A DNA stretch of 64,000 nt from Ramazzottius varieornatus (GCA_001949185.1 BDGG01000003.1:4137158-4201157), one strand, 5' to 3'; numbered from the stretch's first letter, positions 43,552 to 56,354 are shown. Translations and numbers: made by a program. The notes: generated from the letters alone by a model not told the origin.

Positions 43552-44434
43552 TTTCTTCGTCAGAGATATCTATAGTCAAACGGTCAAACCAATCGAAGAA
43601 AACAGTGGCAAAATCCACCAGATTACTGTTTGCGGCAGAGTACAACTCAAGTTTTTGATTTAGGCGACGAGGATTTCGAAATGCAGTAAACAATAACTTC
43701 GTCGGGTCGAGCAGAGCAAGACCCGCGCTCTCGCTGTAAAAATTTCTCGTGATGCCCCGGGGTGTAGACCGATCAACTTATCACATGCACGGTGGGTTCG
43801 TGGCGCTCGCGACCCTCACTCAACAGTGCTTCTTTATACCTTTCGGCCAATATCCCGGGGTCACGGAAAACCCATTCTTACATGCAAACTGTGATCATGA
43901 TCAGCAGTCAAAGACACAAATACCCCTTCGAGAAATTTCCCAAGCTGCCGCGTAAAAGCACAATGAAAATTGGGTAGAGTGATGATTGTTACTGTTTCGC
44001 GATAAAAATCCCTTTTGGTTTGAGGTGCCTCCATGTTCCATATCTTGCCACGCACAAGCTGATATGGGAGCACCGCATACAATCTCCTTGTTTTGAGTGA
44101 CACCCTTCCAACACTAACACTGAGAATGTGCGCCACCTGAGCTAATTTTCTCGTACGTTCTGTTTGCGCAGGCTGCCCAGCTCCCGCATTTTCAAAACAG
44201 TAATTGGCCATCAGATCGCCCATCAGACCAGCACTCGAAAGGGCTGGCTGGCGTTGATTGTATGATTGAGTGCATTTCAGTCTAGTCTTTTTACTCGGTA
44301 GTTAGAACAAGGGCACTGCTCAAATTTTATTTTCTTTCCGGGTTGGGTTCTGAGGTGTCACTTTTCCTATCCTCAAAATTTCTTTCCCCTTGCGCTTTTG
44401 AAGCTGTGGAGTCATTCTGAACGCTGTGCAGAGT
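43552..44434. other. Divergent promoter region, Ala-rich repeat gene / RRM gene
   Basis: About 880 bp. It includes a half palindrome copy and the short inverted repeat GGGTCGAGCAGAGCAAGACC near 43698. No exon supported. Confidence 0.5.
44100..44172. repeat. Half palindrome copy
   Basis: GAATGTGCGCCACCTGAGC followed by a right outer arm (TTTTCTCGTACGTTCTGTTTG). The left arm is missing or unrecognisable. Confidence 0.6.
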
Positions 44435-45562
44435 ATGGCCATGTCTTCCGGAAGTTACCCTCCAGTGAATGAGGAGTGGCTGGAAGACGACTGCGGGACG
44501 TTCGACTCGCCTCCGGACAGAGCCCCCAAGATGGTCGCCACCAAGGTGATTGTCAACTACCTACCATCCACCTACCGAGAGCGTGACCTCAGGTTCCTTT
44601 TCGACACCTACACCCGTCGGGGAATCAAGGACTGCCGAGTTGTCCTGGATCAAAGCAGTGGTAAGTAACGTAAGGTACTGTGATTGCTGTTCATAAGTCG
44701 AACAACCAGCCGACCAAAAGTCCGCCATGTTTTCCAGGCAATCTGAAGAGTTCAAGATTGAGAAAGACTGTGCAGGAAGTTCGCGACCGTCTTTCTCACT
44801 GTTAGATTGACTAACGTCTAACCAACGTACACTTTTTCTTCGCAGGTGAATCGTTGAGATATGGGTTCGTGGAGTTCGAAGATGCCGGAGAAGCCCAAAT
44901 GTCAGTCGATATGATCAACGGCTTAAATGCTCTAGGAAGTGTTTTACAAGTATGTTGAAATATTCTCTTCTTTTGAACAATGATTCTACATAACGCTGGA
45001 TGTTTCAAACTAATTTGTTGGCAGGTCGCTAGTGCTCTTCCTCAGTCCATTCATCCCAAAAGCACGACTCTCTTCATAAAGAACATTCCCGCTAACTGGC
45101 GCAGCAACGAGCTGGCTTGGTTCTTCTCAAAATTCGGCCCCGTTGTCACCAGCAAGGTTCTCTGTTACCCATTAACTGGTAAGCCATCGAGCAACATTAC
45201 AGGGAGCTGGGCAAACAAAACGTCCAAGATCGTCACCTCAAGTGGCGCACGTTTTCATAGTAAATGGTTGGAGCAGGGCGCCACTTGATGTGACGATCTT
45301 GGACGTTTTGTTTGTCCTGTTTCCATAATTATCACTTTAACGTTCGGTTTACTTGTCCGAACTGATTTTATTTGCAGGGGATAGCCGTCAAATCGGTTTC
45401 GTAGGCTTCCAAAACCGGGCGAATGCCGAACGGGCCATAGCGGTTACCCATAAGCGCGTCCCTTATCCGGGTAGGAAGGGTGTGGCTCAACAGGCACTGA
45501 TCGTAGAGTTCGCTCGAAGCAACCTGCCGAGCGGAAGTTACAGAAAGTCCTTCTTGCCGTAA
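44435..45562 (+). CDS. Two-RRM RNA-binding protein of the ELAV/Sex-lethal type
   Basis: Start ATG 44435 (MAMSSGSYPPVNEEWLEDD). Four coding exons, with the last acceptor at about 45377 (TTTGCAG). RRM1: RNP2 VIVNYLPS, RNP1 LRYGFVEF, with the ELAV-like SVDMINGLNALG. RRM2: RNP2 LFIKNIPANW, then LAWFFSKFGPVVTSKVLC, RNP1 RQIGFVGFQN, and ALIVEFARSN. It ends shortly after RRM2 (SYRKSFLP), so it has two RRMs and not the three of ELAV proteins; in this it resembles Sex-lethal and related two-RRM factors. Such proteins bind U-rich RNA to control splicing, stability or translation. RRM1 lacks one usual aromatic in RNP2. The intron inside RRM2 contains a palindrome copy. Confidence 0.85.
45202..45324. repeat. 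Near-perfect palindrome copy in the RRM2 intron
   Basis: GGGAGCTGGGCAAACAAAAC ... GATCGTCACCTCAAGTGGCG / GGCGCCACTTGATGTGACGA ... ACGTTTTGTTTGTCC. Even the outer AAACGTCCAAGATCGTCA block pairs exactly with its partner, so this copy looks young. Confidence 0.93.
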
Positions 45563-45978
45563 GTCGGTAGGAGCATTAAATTTCAAAGTATCAATATATT
45601 CATAGTAGAGAATGTGCAGCGAGTATTTGACGATACTTAGAGACGCTTCACGATCGCTTTAGTTTCACCAGTTTAGTTTTCACTATCTGTAGATTTCGAC
45701 TCACGAGCTTTCAACTGAAACCTGATAAAAAGCTGTTAGTACACTTCACTTTTTAATCCCTTTTTCCAACCAGAATTTTCAGTTAAACATTTTGATTTGC
45801 TCATTCAATACCATTTTGCTTCTCTGCTGGTACAGTTACCCATACGTTTCTCCGTATGTTCCGTTTTTCCATAGGCTATATAGCCATTCGACTTGCAGAG
45901 AAATACCCAAAAACTAATCATCCGTCTTAAAATGCCATTGGTCAAGTAAAACCCAAAAAACAGCAATGACGTTGCTTT
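45563..45978. other. AT-rich convergent 3' spacer
   Basis: About 415 bp, clearly AT-richer than the flanks, between two stop codons. 3' UTRs only. Confidence 0.5.
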
Positions 45979-48900
45979 CTACCTTGGCGCCGCTATCACT
46001 GCCCGAAACTTCGTTCTGTACATCGAGACACATCGCTTGAAGGCCGACTTGCTTCGCTGTTGGAACAACGAGGAAGTTAGATGGCGGAAAGCAGCTTGCT
46101 GCGAGACATCAGCGTCCGCCACCACCGAGAACCCTTCCTGCATCCAGGCATTGGTCTCCGGACGCATCTCGGTGAGCATTACGAACAAGCAGTCGGAACA
46201 CAACTTCACTCGGTGTTCGTCTGCTCGTTCGTCGCAGAAGATCTAGAGTAAGATGCAATACCGCAACTGCCATTACGGACTGTGAGGTTTTGAAGGGGTC
46301 TTACCGAAAGTATGGCGTGCACGAACTTCGATCCATATCCACTCTTCAGAAGGTGATGCATTGGGTTCGCGGGATTCGTTCCCAGTCCATCATCAGGTTT
46401 CATTGACTTCATTCTTATGAGCTCTTCGAAGAGTACGTTGCTCTGTACTTCTGCTTCGGAGTCTCTGCCTGCCGGCAAAAGGAGGACAAGTTTCAGCACT
46501 GAAAAGACCGGAAAGCAGTGAAGCAAAGTCAGCATCAGAAAAATGAATAAAATTAACTCGAGACGAAAAAATATCGACGAACCGAAATTCAAGAGCTGTT
46601 CCCACTTCACACTTGTCCGCAGTAAGGAATAGGCATTTCGTCGAACTATGGGATAGGCCATCAGGACGAAAGACCGATAGACTTCGGAGTACTCTGTCCA
46701 GTCCGGACGACTCGACAGGTCTATTACCATGTCGAACACATAGGTAAAAAGTTGACCGAACAATTCCAAGTGCGCATCTTCAGTAAGGTAGGAAGTCAAA
46801 ATCTGAAACAGACGGAAAAATGAAACTTCGGGAGCTCGTTAAACACACTCGTCAAGATTGGTTTCCCAGGTGGCGCAAGCTCTCGGTTCGTCACACTGTA
46901 AACGTGCGCCAACTGGAAAACAATCTGGTAGAGATTGTCAGCGGAGCTACCATAATTATTATCTGGACTGCATTGTTCTCGAACTATCAGAGTTCAAGGT
47001 AAACTCTTACCTCGCCAATCAGGCCAAATACTCCGGCGGAAGGATCACAGCAGAACATGTTCACGACGACCGGGACAACAACTACCAGAAGAGTACTGGC
47101 AGAGGTTCCACATCCATTTAGGATATCTTTGATCAGTAGCGCGCTACTTTCGTTGAGTTTCTTCGAAGAGGCATTCTGGATCGCCAACAAACCGAGCTCG
47201 TGGAGACCGTTGAGCACACCCGCACCCAGTTGCGCAGATGCTTCACGGACCAGCTCCCTATCGGGCGCGTCTGTGGCTACCGCTCGGAAAAACGTTCCTA
47301 AGACCTCCAAGACGGTAGACAGCTCCTGCGGCTATAAAAAAAACATTCCAAGTCAAACTCGGAAAACTTTAACCAAAATTTCTGACTGAACAATATCGGG
47401 GAAAACACCACCTGAAAACAATAACTGCGCGCTCTCTTCAAACGAAGTTCTTCAAGACGAGAATTTTACGAATCGTACAGATGTTCTCACCGTTTTTGCT
47501 GCGACGATCATGAAATGAAACGTTGCTGAGATCTTTCCGATTTCCATGACGGCCAGTTCGGCCGGTATCATCTTGATCACTGTAAGTATACGCAAACACT
47601 TGGTTATGTACCTTGGCTCATGCAGATGCAGAAAAAACGAGGGTTCAAACCTTTGGCTAGACACTGCAGCAGAGTTCGTCGAGTCTTGTCCGATATCGTC
47701 TTCGCCACTAGGGTAGGTAAGATAGCCTGCGACACCTCCGGGTAGAAGTGTTCATAGTGGCCAAGGTCTGCATCCAGTAGCACAGAAATGGCTCCAGCAC
47801 AAGCGATGATCAAAGACTTATCATTTCTTTTCAGGTGTAGGAGAGCTGCATCCATGAAGCGGTGAAGTATCTTCTTGTGTTCGTCACCGACCTCTTTCAA
47901 GACACCGATCCGCGCTTCTACGGCTTTGAAGACTTCGCATATGCACGTCGTATCACCTTGCGAGATGATTAACAGTAAACTCTGGAGGACGGTATAAAAG
48001 ACTGGGTCCTGTTCCGCTCTACTGCAGTACGAGAAGCGGAAGACCCAACAGATTGAGGCGAGATACTACAAGAACCATGAGACAGGTCAAATTTCCGTAT
48101 TCTCATCAATTGTAAGCTCAGTAAACAAACTCGACAAGATGGTTCTCCCAAGTGGCGCAGCTTCCCGAAGTCACTGGCTGAAAACGTGCGCCACCTGGAA
48201 AAAACGAAATTGACGAGTTTCCTTCTCCACGGGTGTCAGTAATTCCCCATCATTTCATATTTGGAACTTTAATAAGAATTTCCAGGTAATATAATACCGT
48301 GTTTCTTTGGGCTTCATCCGAAACAGCAAACGCTACGCTGAACTCGTGCTGAATCCAGCTATGTATTTCTTTGCCCACGGCAAGGGAAAGCGATTCGACA
48401 GCCGTCTGCACTTCCGTTAGAAACTCGCGGTAATCCTCTTTGTCCTGGTGAGTCCATGTCGAGGCTTCTTCCAGTGTACGTCTTTGCACCAGTCTAAGCA
48501 TAACACCGAAGAAAACTCTGAGATGTGGAAAGACTTGGGTTGTTTCTTGTTTATCCACTGCAGACATCTGCGCCATCAACGACTGAAAAGAGCTCACTGA
48601 TAAAATATTACAAAAAAAATATCGATATTGGATTTCTATTCGATACCTACTGCCAGCTCCGAGAACGCCATCACAGCATTCTTCACAAACGTTCCATTCT
48701 GCACCACATATTTCTCGAACTGTGGGAAGGGATGTGCGAGGAAACCCAACTGAGCAATGTAGTTCTTGGCGAACTCGACCGTGTTTGGGTTCTCACAGCT
48801 CGCGACAATGATGTCCGAGAACTCCAGTGCGAACGTCAGAAGCAACTGTGAAATCGAGTTGAAATAGCTGAGAACCTCAAGAACGGAACTCATACTTTCA

Positions 48901-49872
48901 GCTCGCTGCTTGATCGGTAAGTTAACAAGGGTTCGCAGTACTTCCGACAAGCTATTCTGCAGCAAGTGGACATCGGTCAGACTAAGGAGGGCGTTCAGCG
49001 CACGAATCGCTTCAGTCTGGACATCACCCCATGGCATTTGATGCCTCTCGGGACAATCCACGTACCTGTAACAATGAAAGTAGGGTCGTACGGTACTGTG
49101 AACCGGTAATTCGATCGTCGCATTAGCCTTACCGAGCTACTACGATCATAAGTTTACCCACTTCCGGTGGAGGAGTCGAGTTGTACTGGAGATCCTCTAT
49201 CCACGCAGTGACGAACTGGAAACACTGTGCCTGCCTCGCATCGAACACCAAAAGCTGTCGGAACAAGAGGTCCGTAAAGTACTTTGCTACAAGGTCGAAG
49301 GCTCCTTGAGAGTTGGTGGACCTGCCGACACCGAAGTCACGAAAGACGTAGAAAGTGTCCAATATGATCGAGCTTGGCGTGTTCGTTTGGAAGAAATCTG
49401 CATCGACGAAACGAGCCAGCTCAACGAACTTCTCTCTCCAGTTGATCGACGCACCCAGAAAATACCCTATGGCTGCCATCAGGTCCCGGCGGATCTTGGT
49501 ATGAGCAGCACTTCCGGTGTCGGAGTGGAAGTTAGTTCGTATAGCTGAGATGATCTGTCCGACTGCTTCGTCCTGGAGACTCTCTGCAGGAGTAGCCTGC
49601 AATGCCTGGATAAGGAGTGACGCGGCGAACTGATGAACCGCGATGTCTTTGGGGAGTTGAAGTAGGTTTAGAGCTGCCTGTACTGCGACAGGATGATGCT
49701 TTAAGTTGTTCAAGAACAGGTTGTCTTCGTTGGACGGGATCTTGCCGTGCGTGTAGATGTCGAGGACGAGTTGCTCTATTGTTGCCCCGAGGTCCGCTTG
49801 ATTCTGTGGCATAAGGAACGCCGAGGGGACAGCGTCCGTCATCACTTCAGTATCCACCTTGCCCACGCGCAT
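45979..49872 (-). CDS. Importin-beta superfamily karyopherin (transportin-3/importin-13-like)
   Basis: Start MRVGKVDTEVMTDAVPS at 49872. The rest is helical-repeat sequence through about nine exons: TIEQLVLDIYTHGKIPSNED, AVHQFAASLLIQALQATPAE, SINWREKFVELARFVDADFF, WGDVQTEAIRALNALLSLTD, LSEVLRTLVNLPIKQRAESM, LEVLGTFFRAVATDAPDREL, LTEDAHLELFGQLFTYVFDM, and a last exon near 46243-45979 ending KFRAVIAAPR. Length is about 930 residues. The N-terminal arrangement and overall size fit the exportin-1-like group of import receptors, with TNPO3 or IPO13 as the best guess. These carry cargo such as SR splicing factors through the nuclear pore with Ran. Sequence is diverged, so the exact orthologue is not secure. 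Two introns carry palindrome copies. Confidence 0.55.
46829..46947. repeat. Palindrome copy in a karyopherin intron
   Basis: GGGAGCTCGTTAAACACACT ... CCAGGTGGCGCAAGC / ACGTGCGCCAACTGG ... ATTGTCAGCGGAGCTACC. Confidence 0.88.
48121..48233. repeat. Palindrome copy in a karyopherin intron
   Basis: GTAAACAAACTCGACAAGAT ... CCCAAGTGGCGCAGC / ACGTGCGCCACCTGG ... TTGACGAGTTTCCTTCTCC. Confidence 0.9.
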
Positions 49873-50425
49873 CGCGGAAGTCGATACTCGATTGTACCAA
49901 CAAAACCAGAACAAAGCCAGAAAACTAATGAATCTCAAAAAATTGAAAATGCCAAAAGATTTCGAGTTTTGGAACGCACTGCCTGCCAACGGTTTTCGTA
50001 ATCCCGACGACGTCAAAGTCATTGGTCCAGTTGATTCACGGCTGATTGATTTGCTTCAAAAGACTCTGACGGTCCGCCTTGCTCGATCTCGCTCATAATC
50101 ATATAAAGAGCCTACCGTTGGTAGGTGCTGGCGTGTCGAGTGCAGAGCAACCTGTTGCGTGCTTGGTCTACCACGCCTCACCTACTCTTAGGAATGTTTG
50201 CATCTTTCTCGCGAACGGAAGTCATTGTTTTGTTGTTCGTCGTCCAGGCTCCCTGGAATCAACGGCAGCATCAAGCATGAGTATGGGAATGGGGCAGCCG
50301 GGTGCGCTTCCTCGGAACTGAGATGATGTCGCGGATGTGAAGGCACCACTAAGTGAACCTGGGTCCTGGGAGACGGCGAGGCTCACGGTGGATTGTTCAA
50401 GCCGAGCCTTGCCCTTGAGCAAGCC
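49873..50425. other. Divergent promoter region, karyopherin / merlin
   Basis: About 550 bp. Open frames on both strands continue from the flanking exons but show no separate gene. Upstream non-coding exons of merlin are possible. Confidence 0.45.
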
Positions 50426-53154
50426 ATGTCTCTGCAAAGGAAAATACGGGATAAGAACTTGATTAACGTGCGTATCGTATCGATGGATGCGGAGCTTCAG
50501 TTCACTGTACCGGTAAGCCTGCTGTGGCTATCATGATTACACTGTCTACATAGCGTATAAGCCTCATAACAGATTAGAAGGTGTATATTGTTATATTATA
50601 TGTCCATGTTCCAGAGGACCTCATATGGCAGAGACTTGCTGGACGTAGTGTATCGTGCTCTTGGGCTTCGAGAAACCTGGTATTTCGGATTACAGTACCA
50701 GGACGACAAGGCGCTGTTCAACTGGCTGAAAGAAAACAAACCTGTGAGCATTTCCGTTTCACCAGACAGTCTTCCGCTATGCCAGTTGTCCCACATAATT
50801 GCATTCCTGTTATCCGTAGCTATTGAAGCATAGTGGACTCTCGCTGGATGGCTGTCTTACCTTTTCCTTACTTGTCCGCTTCTACCCCGAAGATGTCTCC
50901 GAAGAACTCGTCCAGGACATCACTCAGCACCTCGTCTTCCTCCAAGTGCGCCAGTCCATCTTAGATAGCCACATATCCTGTCCTCCAGATGAAGCTATCT
51001 TGCTTGCCTCGTACGACCTACAGATCAAAGTATACATCAAACATACCTCCCTCTCGTGCCTGTTTTCAAGGTTAAATCATGGTGACGTTTTCGCAGTACG
51101 GTGATTACGATGACACGAACTTCGAGCCAGGCGCACTGCCAATCGAAGAGTTACTTCCCCTCAATATCCTCCAGCAATATGCCAACACGTCCCGCGAAGC
51201 ATGGGAAAACCGTGTCCGCCAGCTGCATGTTGACAACTATGGCTTCTCGAGAGCAGAAGGTGCGTAATGCGGGCTCTCACTTAATTAGCTTGTGCTTTGA
51301 AAAACTACACTGTGTTATACATTCCGCTCGATGTTCCAGCTGAGCTGGAGTACTTGAAAGTTGCTCAGAACCTGTCGATGTTCGGAGTAGGATACTTTCA
51401 GATCTCGGTACGTGGGTCCTCAACACATTATGTTGGTGTTTTGAGTTGCACATTCGTCTTTACTTGCAGAATAAGAAGGATTCTGTGGTGTACTTGGGCG
51501 TGACCGCCTTCGGTTTGAATATTTACGATAAGAACGACCGCCAGACACCCAAAATTAACTTCCCGTGGAGCGAAATTAAGAATGTATCCTACGAAGACAC
51601 AAAGGTTAGTACTAATGAGTGTCTAAACAGTATGTACGGTGTAGACAACACATCCTTTTCCAGTTCATCATACGGCCTGTCGACAAGAAGGTCCCCACGT
51701 TCTCCTTCTACTCCTCCAACCTTCGGCTCAACAAAATCGTACTGGATCTGTGCATGGGTAACCATGACCTGTTTCTGCGACGCAGAAAGCCGGTAAGACT
51801 TCTTTCATAACACATAGTTTTTCAGCACCATCATAAAACGGCTGTCTGTTCGTGTAAGGATTCTATCGAAGTGCAACAGATGAAGCTGCATGCTAAGGAA
51901 GAACGTGCTCGTCGTCAGCTGGAACGGCAGAAACTGCTGAAAGAAAAGCGCCTACGCGAAGAACTTCAACGTGAGAAGCTGGAGCTTCAGAGGCAGCTCT
52001 TGGATATGCAGGAAGAAGTGCGCCAAGCCAATGAAGAGATGGTAAGCACAGATGGAAGCTGGCCGAACTTTGCGGCGGGCAAGCAAAAGGCACAAGCTTG
52101 TTGTTTCAAATGGCATACGTTAGCAAACAATGACAATAAGAACGTGCGCTACTTGATGTAACAACTTTGTTTGCCGGCATCTCAGATTAATCTTCTTGGA
52201 CAGAATACTTATTCTTTGGCTTTCGAACCGATCGTCTTTAGAACCGATGTCATGAGACAGCATCAGTGTTGTCAGAAAAAGCAAAGTACTCGGAAGAGGA
52301 AGCGACACTTCTCAACCAAAAAGCTCTCCAAGCGGAAGCGGAAGTCCAGAAACTGAAGTTGACGGTGCTGCGTTCTGAAGAGGAGAGGATACTAATGGAA
52401 AAAAAGGTGCAGGAAGCTGAAAACATTGCCTCTCAGATGGCTGACGAGGCTGAGCGGTGCGCTGCGGAAGTGGAGGATTTCAGACGTGAGATGCTGAAAG
52501 CCAAAATGTACGAAAAGATGGCCAGAGACCGGCTGATGGAAATTTCTTCCACTTCGCCAAGCCCACGGTTTGCCGTCTACGAAAAGGTAGACAGCATCGG
52601 CAGCACACATTCCATCGCGAATGGCATGATGATGGACACTGAGAAACTCTCTGCCGAGATCGAGCGAGAACGGTAGGTGAATTTTCAAACCTGATACACG
52701 TCGAACTTTCATGTATGGGAAGTCATTCGAGTGACGCACGTTCTTAGTGTAGTGGACGGGAAACGTGCGTAACTTGAATGAGGACTTGCACGTTTCTTTT
52801 GCCGGCCTCCAATAACACTCAAATGATTGAGGTATAGCTAACTTGGCCTTTCTCTCTTCGTTGCAGACTAGAATACGTCCAAAAGAGCAGGAATTTCCAA
52901 ACACAGCTGAACGAACTGAAGACCGAAATCGAAATTATCAAGTCCGAGGACGCACTAAGCCCGTTCTACGCATTGGATGTCGCTGGAATGCGGAAGGAGA
53001 AGTTCGCCACATTACAAAAGGTCCGTCCTGCCTTCGCGGTTTCAAATCATGAAATATTCACAAGTGAATGTATCGCTCATCTGCAGATCTTTCTTCTTTG
53101 CAGGCAAGTGCCGGCTCCACGAAAATGCGCATTTCGCATTTCGAGAACCTATGA
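50426..53154 (+). CDS. NF2: Merlin (neurofibromatosis type 2 protein homologue)
   Basis: About ten exons from ATG 50426 ([20 protein letters not shown]). The FERM domain is complete: [109 protein letters not shown]. The alpha-helical rod begins [20 protein letters not shown] and continues through [20 protein letters not shown]. The C-terminal domain has [19 protein letters not shown] and ends MRISHFENL. The block [13 protein letters not shown], the ITQHL segment and the short FENL end (mammalian merlin ends FFEEL) match merlin and not ezrin/radixin/moesin, which finish with an actin-binding motif. Merlin restrains growth through Hippo signalling at the cell cortex. Two introns in the rod region carry palindrome copies. 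Confidence 0.95.
52075..52185. repeat. Decayed palindrome copy in a merlin intron
   Basis: CGGGCAAGCAAAAGGCAC ... TTTCAAATGGCATACG / ACGTGCGCTACTTGATG ... CTTTGTTTGCCGGC. The left arm has lost the GGCGCAC core. Confidence 0.8.
52715..52810. repeat. Palindrome copy in a merlin intron
   Basis: CATTCGAGTGACGCACG / AACGTGCGTAACTTGAATG, then GCACGTTTCTTTTGCCGGCC. The left outer arm is poorly preserved. Confidence 0.8.
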
Positions 53155-53382
53155 TTGGTCTATCCGCTGTAAGGATTTATTGTTTCAAATTCTGATCTTC
53201 GTTATTCCCCATTTTTCTTCGGTGCGTCTTCCCTTTTTGTTACAGTATTATGTTTTGACTCTTTATTTTTTAGTTTCAAGCGATTGTTTTAAAATAATTA
53301 GATCTTAGCCTAACATTTTTGTTCTTTTAGCAGTGTACTTTAACAGTGAAAGTCTTATCATTCTCACTTAGTCGACTAGACG

Positions 53383-55152
53383 TTATCCTGTTTGACCCTC
53401 GAGATGCCCGTCTAAGGCAGGTAGGCTCTGTACCCGGAGTGGGATAATGCCTCTTGGGTTGTCCGATTTGGAACTCATGCGCACCGAGGTCTCGAGGACA
53501 ACTGCAGCATGCGAAGCCTCATCTTCGAACTCCGGTTCAATGGTTACTCTGTCGATGCCTTCACTCCGCAGGTAGTCTTTGATCTGCTTCGCGACCTGCC
53601 GGTACTTTGAATAGCTGTGGAATTTCAGGTGCGCGGAACAGATAGTTACTCTCCCGTCTAGTTGCCAGATATGGAAGTTCCGGATGGACAGTACACCATC
53701 TATCTGCAAAACACAACACGAGGTCGTGACAACTTTCGATGGATTGAAGGTACACTCGGCTGACCTTCGCAAGTCCTTGCCCAATGGCAGTTGCATTCAT
53801 ATGGACCGGTACGCTTTGGAGCAATATGAGAGAGGATGAGTATACTGTAGAAGAACATTCCAGTCAGAGTAGTCAACATGTGCGAGCTTGTGGAGAGTTC
53901 CCACCGAGAGGTATTGTCATGGACAGGATGACGACCACGCTGATCAAGCTGTAAAATGGAAAACGTTGGTGGATAAACCAATTTTAAATTCGTTGAGAGT
54001 TACCTCATCGCGGGGTCAATGTAGTGGCGGTACCTCCAGTCTGTTTTCCAAATAATGGCTGCGGCGATAATGACCACGACCGAACCCAGAGCGTCGCCGG
54101 CCACATGGAGAAAGACACCGCGTATGTTCATCTGAGAACTTGACACTGCAACGAACCTAATGTTGCACGTTCATGCAGCTTACAGGTTGTCATGAACCCA
54201 AGTTCCAAGAACTAACGTGCTTTCTTCTTTGCAGTCTTTGAAGGTGCTTCCACCACAGTAACTGTCGAATCGACATGAGTCGTGACAGTGGCGTTAACAG
54301 GCAGACCCTCCATTCTGACGTTTGCCGACGGCGCGGTGGACCCTGAAGTATCAACTTGGTGAGTATGATGACCATTCGTATGTTGATGTTCGTGGGCGTG
54401 GGGATGATCATGACCGCCGTGTCCATGCTCTAAAAGTCATCAGATTTCGCTTTTCAAGAGAACTGAGAGTTGTTTGTGTGTTTCGGCATTATTTTAGACT
54501 GTAATATACCATGAAAGAGGAACAGCCCGATAATATTGATGACAAGTCCAATGACGCCCACAATCAGCACGAGCTTGGGGTTGTCTATCTCCACATGGCC
54601 AGTAAATCTTTCGATCGAGTTCACAAAGATTGAGAAGCACAGAGCGCATAAGAACACCGCGTTGACCAACGCACCAAGGACTAAACGGTAACGACGAGAC
54701 TTCCTGATATGTATACTCGAACTTGGGTCGCTACGTATACTGCGGCGCAAGCTGGCTTGTGGACTTACCTACCTTCCGCTCGAACCCAGCTGAAACAGTA
54801 TAAAGACAGTCTTGGCTACCTAAATCATCCGTTTAAAGCAAATTAATCCCAGTTGTACTGCCTCTTACCCGAATGTGTTCCTTTCCGTTTGCTTTTTTGC
54901 AATCTACCGGAAAATTTAGAGAGTAAAATGTTGGGTGGTGGGTTATTAGCAGAAAATAAGGAAGAAGAAGAGGCATACCCGAACAGAAAGTAGACCTATG
55001 ATCAAAGCTATGAGATCCGACAACATGTGAAAGGAATCTGCGACCAAAGCCATGGAGTTCGTCACGTATCCGACAGAGATTTCAACCAGGAAGAAACCTC
55101 CGGTCAGACCCAGCATGGACACCAGCCGCGCAGTCTTGCCGAACTTCCCCAT
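53383..55152 (-). CDS. SLC30A1: Zinc transporter of the SLC30A1 (ZnT1) type
   Basis: Start MGKFGKTARLVSMLGLTGGF at 55152. The cation-diffusion-facilitator core is present: TM1-2 with the metal site in LVADSFHMLSDLIALIIGLL (His and Asp), TM3 LVLGALVNAVFLCALCFSIF, TM4 LVLIVGVIGLVINIIGLFLF, a His-rich cytosolic loop (EHGHGGHDHPHAHEHQHTNG), TM5 RGVFLHVAGDALGSVVVII (second His/Asp pair) and TM6. The C-terminal domain reads VLSIRNFHIWQLDGRVTICS and AKQIKDYLRSEGIDRVTIEP. The order MNIRGVFLHV-GDALGSV and SIERF after TM3 are typical of ZnT1/ZnT10, which export zinc from the cytosol at the plasma membrane. Six exons or so; small intron boundaries are approximate. The 3' end lies 229 bp from the merlin stop (convergent). 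Confidence 0.87.
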
Positions 55153-56009
55153 AGCTACTTTTGTGATGCTCCGACAGATTTCTGGTGTAAATGAAACATT
55201 AAAACTTAGTTCACCCAGATGGACTAATCAGACATTAATCCATGTATTCGTCGTCTCGATATCCGCTTGTACCATGCTGATAACCATTTCAGAGCATCTA
55301 CTGCCATGATAAGTTCATACGGGCTGACTCTCGGGTTCCACTTCCACCCATACAACAATACTGCTGGTTTTAGGGATAGCGATAGTGGACAATGCAATAA
55401 TCTGGAAACTTCGATGCAGAAAGATATGAAGGTTTACATGTGATGCACCGCAAACATCTTTCAGTAGAAATGACAACTTTTGATGAGTCAAGTGTGCACT
55501 TCTCGACAAGTGAGGTACTTGGAAATCAATACCGGACGCCCTTGAAAAACTTCGATACAGCTTTTCTACGCCGTAAGCACACAACGATTGTATAAGTGTG
55601 CAGAAACCGCCAACTGAAAACCCGAACACTTCGAATTCTTGAAAGCGAGAAACCTTACAAACCCTTTGAGCTCCTTAAAATGTGAGGAAGGATATGCTGT
55701 CTCGGGTAATCAAAAACCAGTAAATTACAAACGATGGGCTCGTACTGATAATACACCACACTACAGTACCAACATTCGACAGTACGAGATACGAGACTTT
55801 GGAGCTGGCCAACAACCTATCCAACTTCTCTAGTAAAGCACTTTGCGCATCGGCCAAACCAAACTACGCGACTTTAGGAGTTGCTCTCTTTACGAGAGAT
55901 CATCTTCCGGTTGCGCCCCTTTGAATCGCATCGCTGACCAGTCACTACGTCATTGCGAGGCGTAGCTAAATTGGGAGCTGGGCTTCTCGGGCAAACGATC
56001 TGAACCAGA

Positions 56010-56306
56010 CACTGTGGTGCTGCTGAACCGCGCGTCCATCTGAGACCAGCTTACCATAAAATTCGCTTTGTCATGATACAGGCTGTCCCACACTACAAGG
56101 CTCTGACACTGGATACAGGAGTATTTAGAATCGAGTCTTGCAGTGTTTGCCTTTTTGTTTCGCACGTCTTTGAATGACGGCATGGATTCCCTGGTGCAAC
56201 TGGCTGAGCACTGGTCCCAGCCTACTATCGTCTTTGACGTACACAATCAAGAGCTTGATTATGCGTTTCTGGTCCCGGCAACGCGCGGTTCAGCAGCACT
56301 ACAGTG
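56010..56306 (+). mobile_element. 297-bp terminal-inverted-repeat element, left copy
   Basis: Starts CACTGTGGTGCTGCTGAACC and ends GGTTCAGCAGCACTACAGTG, i.e. terminal inverted repeats of at least 25 bp with the inner block GAACCGCGCG. A short open frame inside (MDSLVQLAEHWSQPTIVFD) is not recognised. Non-autonomous, MITE-like. Confidence 0.85.
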
Positions 56307-56307
56307 G

Positions 56308-56353
56308 NNNNNNNNNNNNNNNNNNNNNNNNNNNNNNNNNNNNNNNNNNNNNN
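56308..56353. other. Assembly gap (46 N)
   Basis: A run of 46 undetermined bases exactly between two inverted copies of the same element. The true size is unknown. Confidence 0.98.
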
Positions 56354-56354
56354 G

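Noticed and set aside
55315-55629. A 104-codon minus-strand frame upstream of the ZnT1 start
   Set aside because: No family resemblance, no splice support; it lies in the promoter region.
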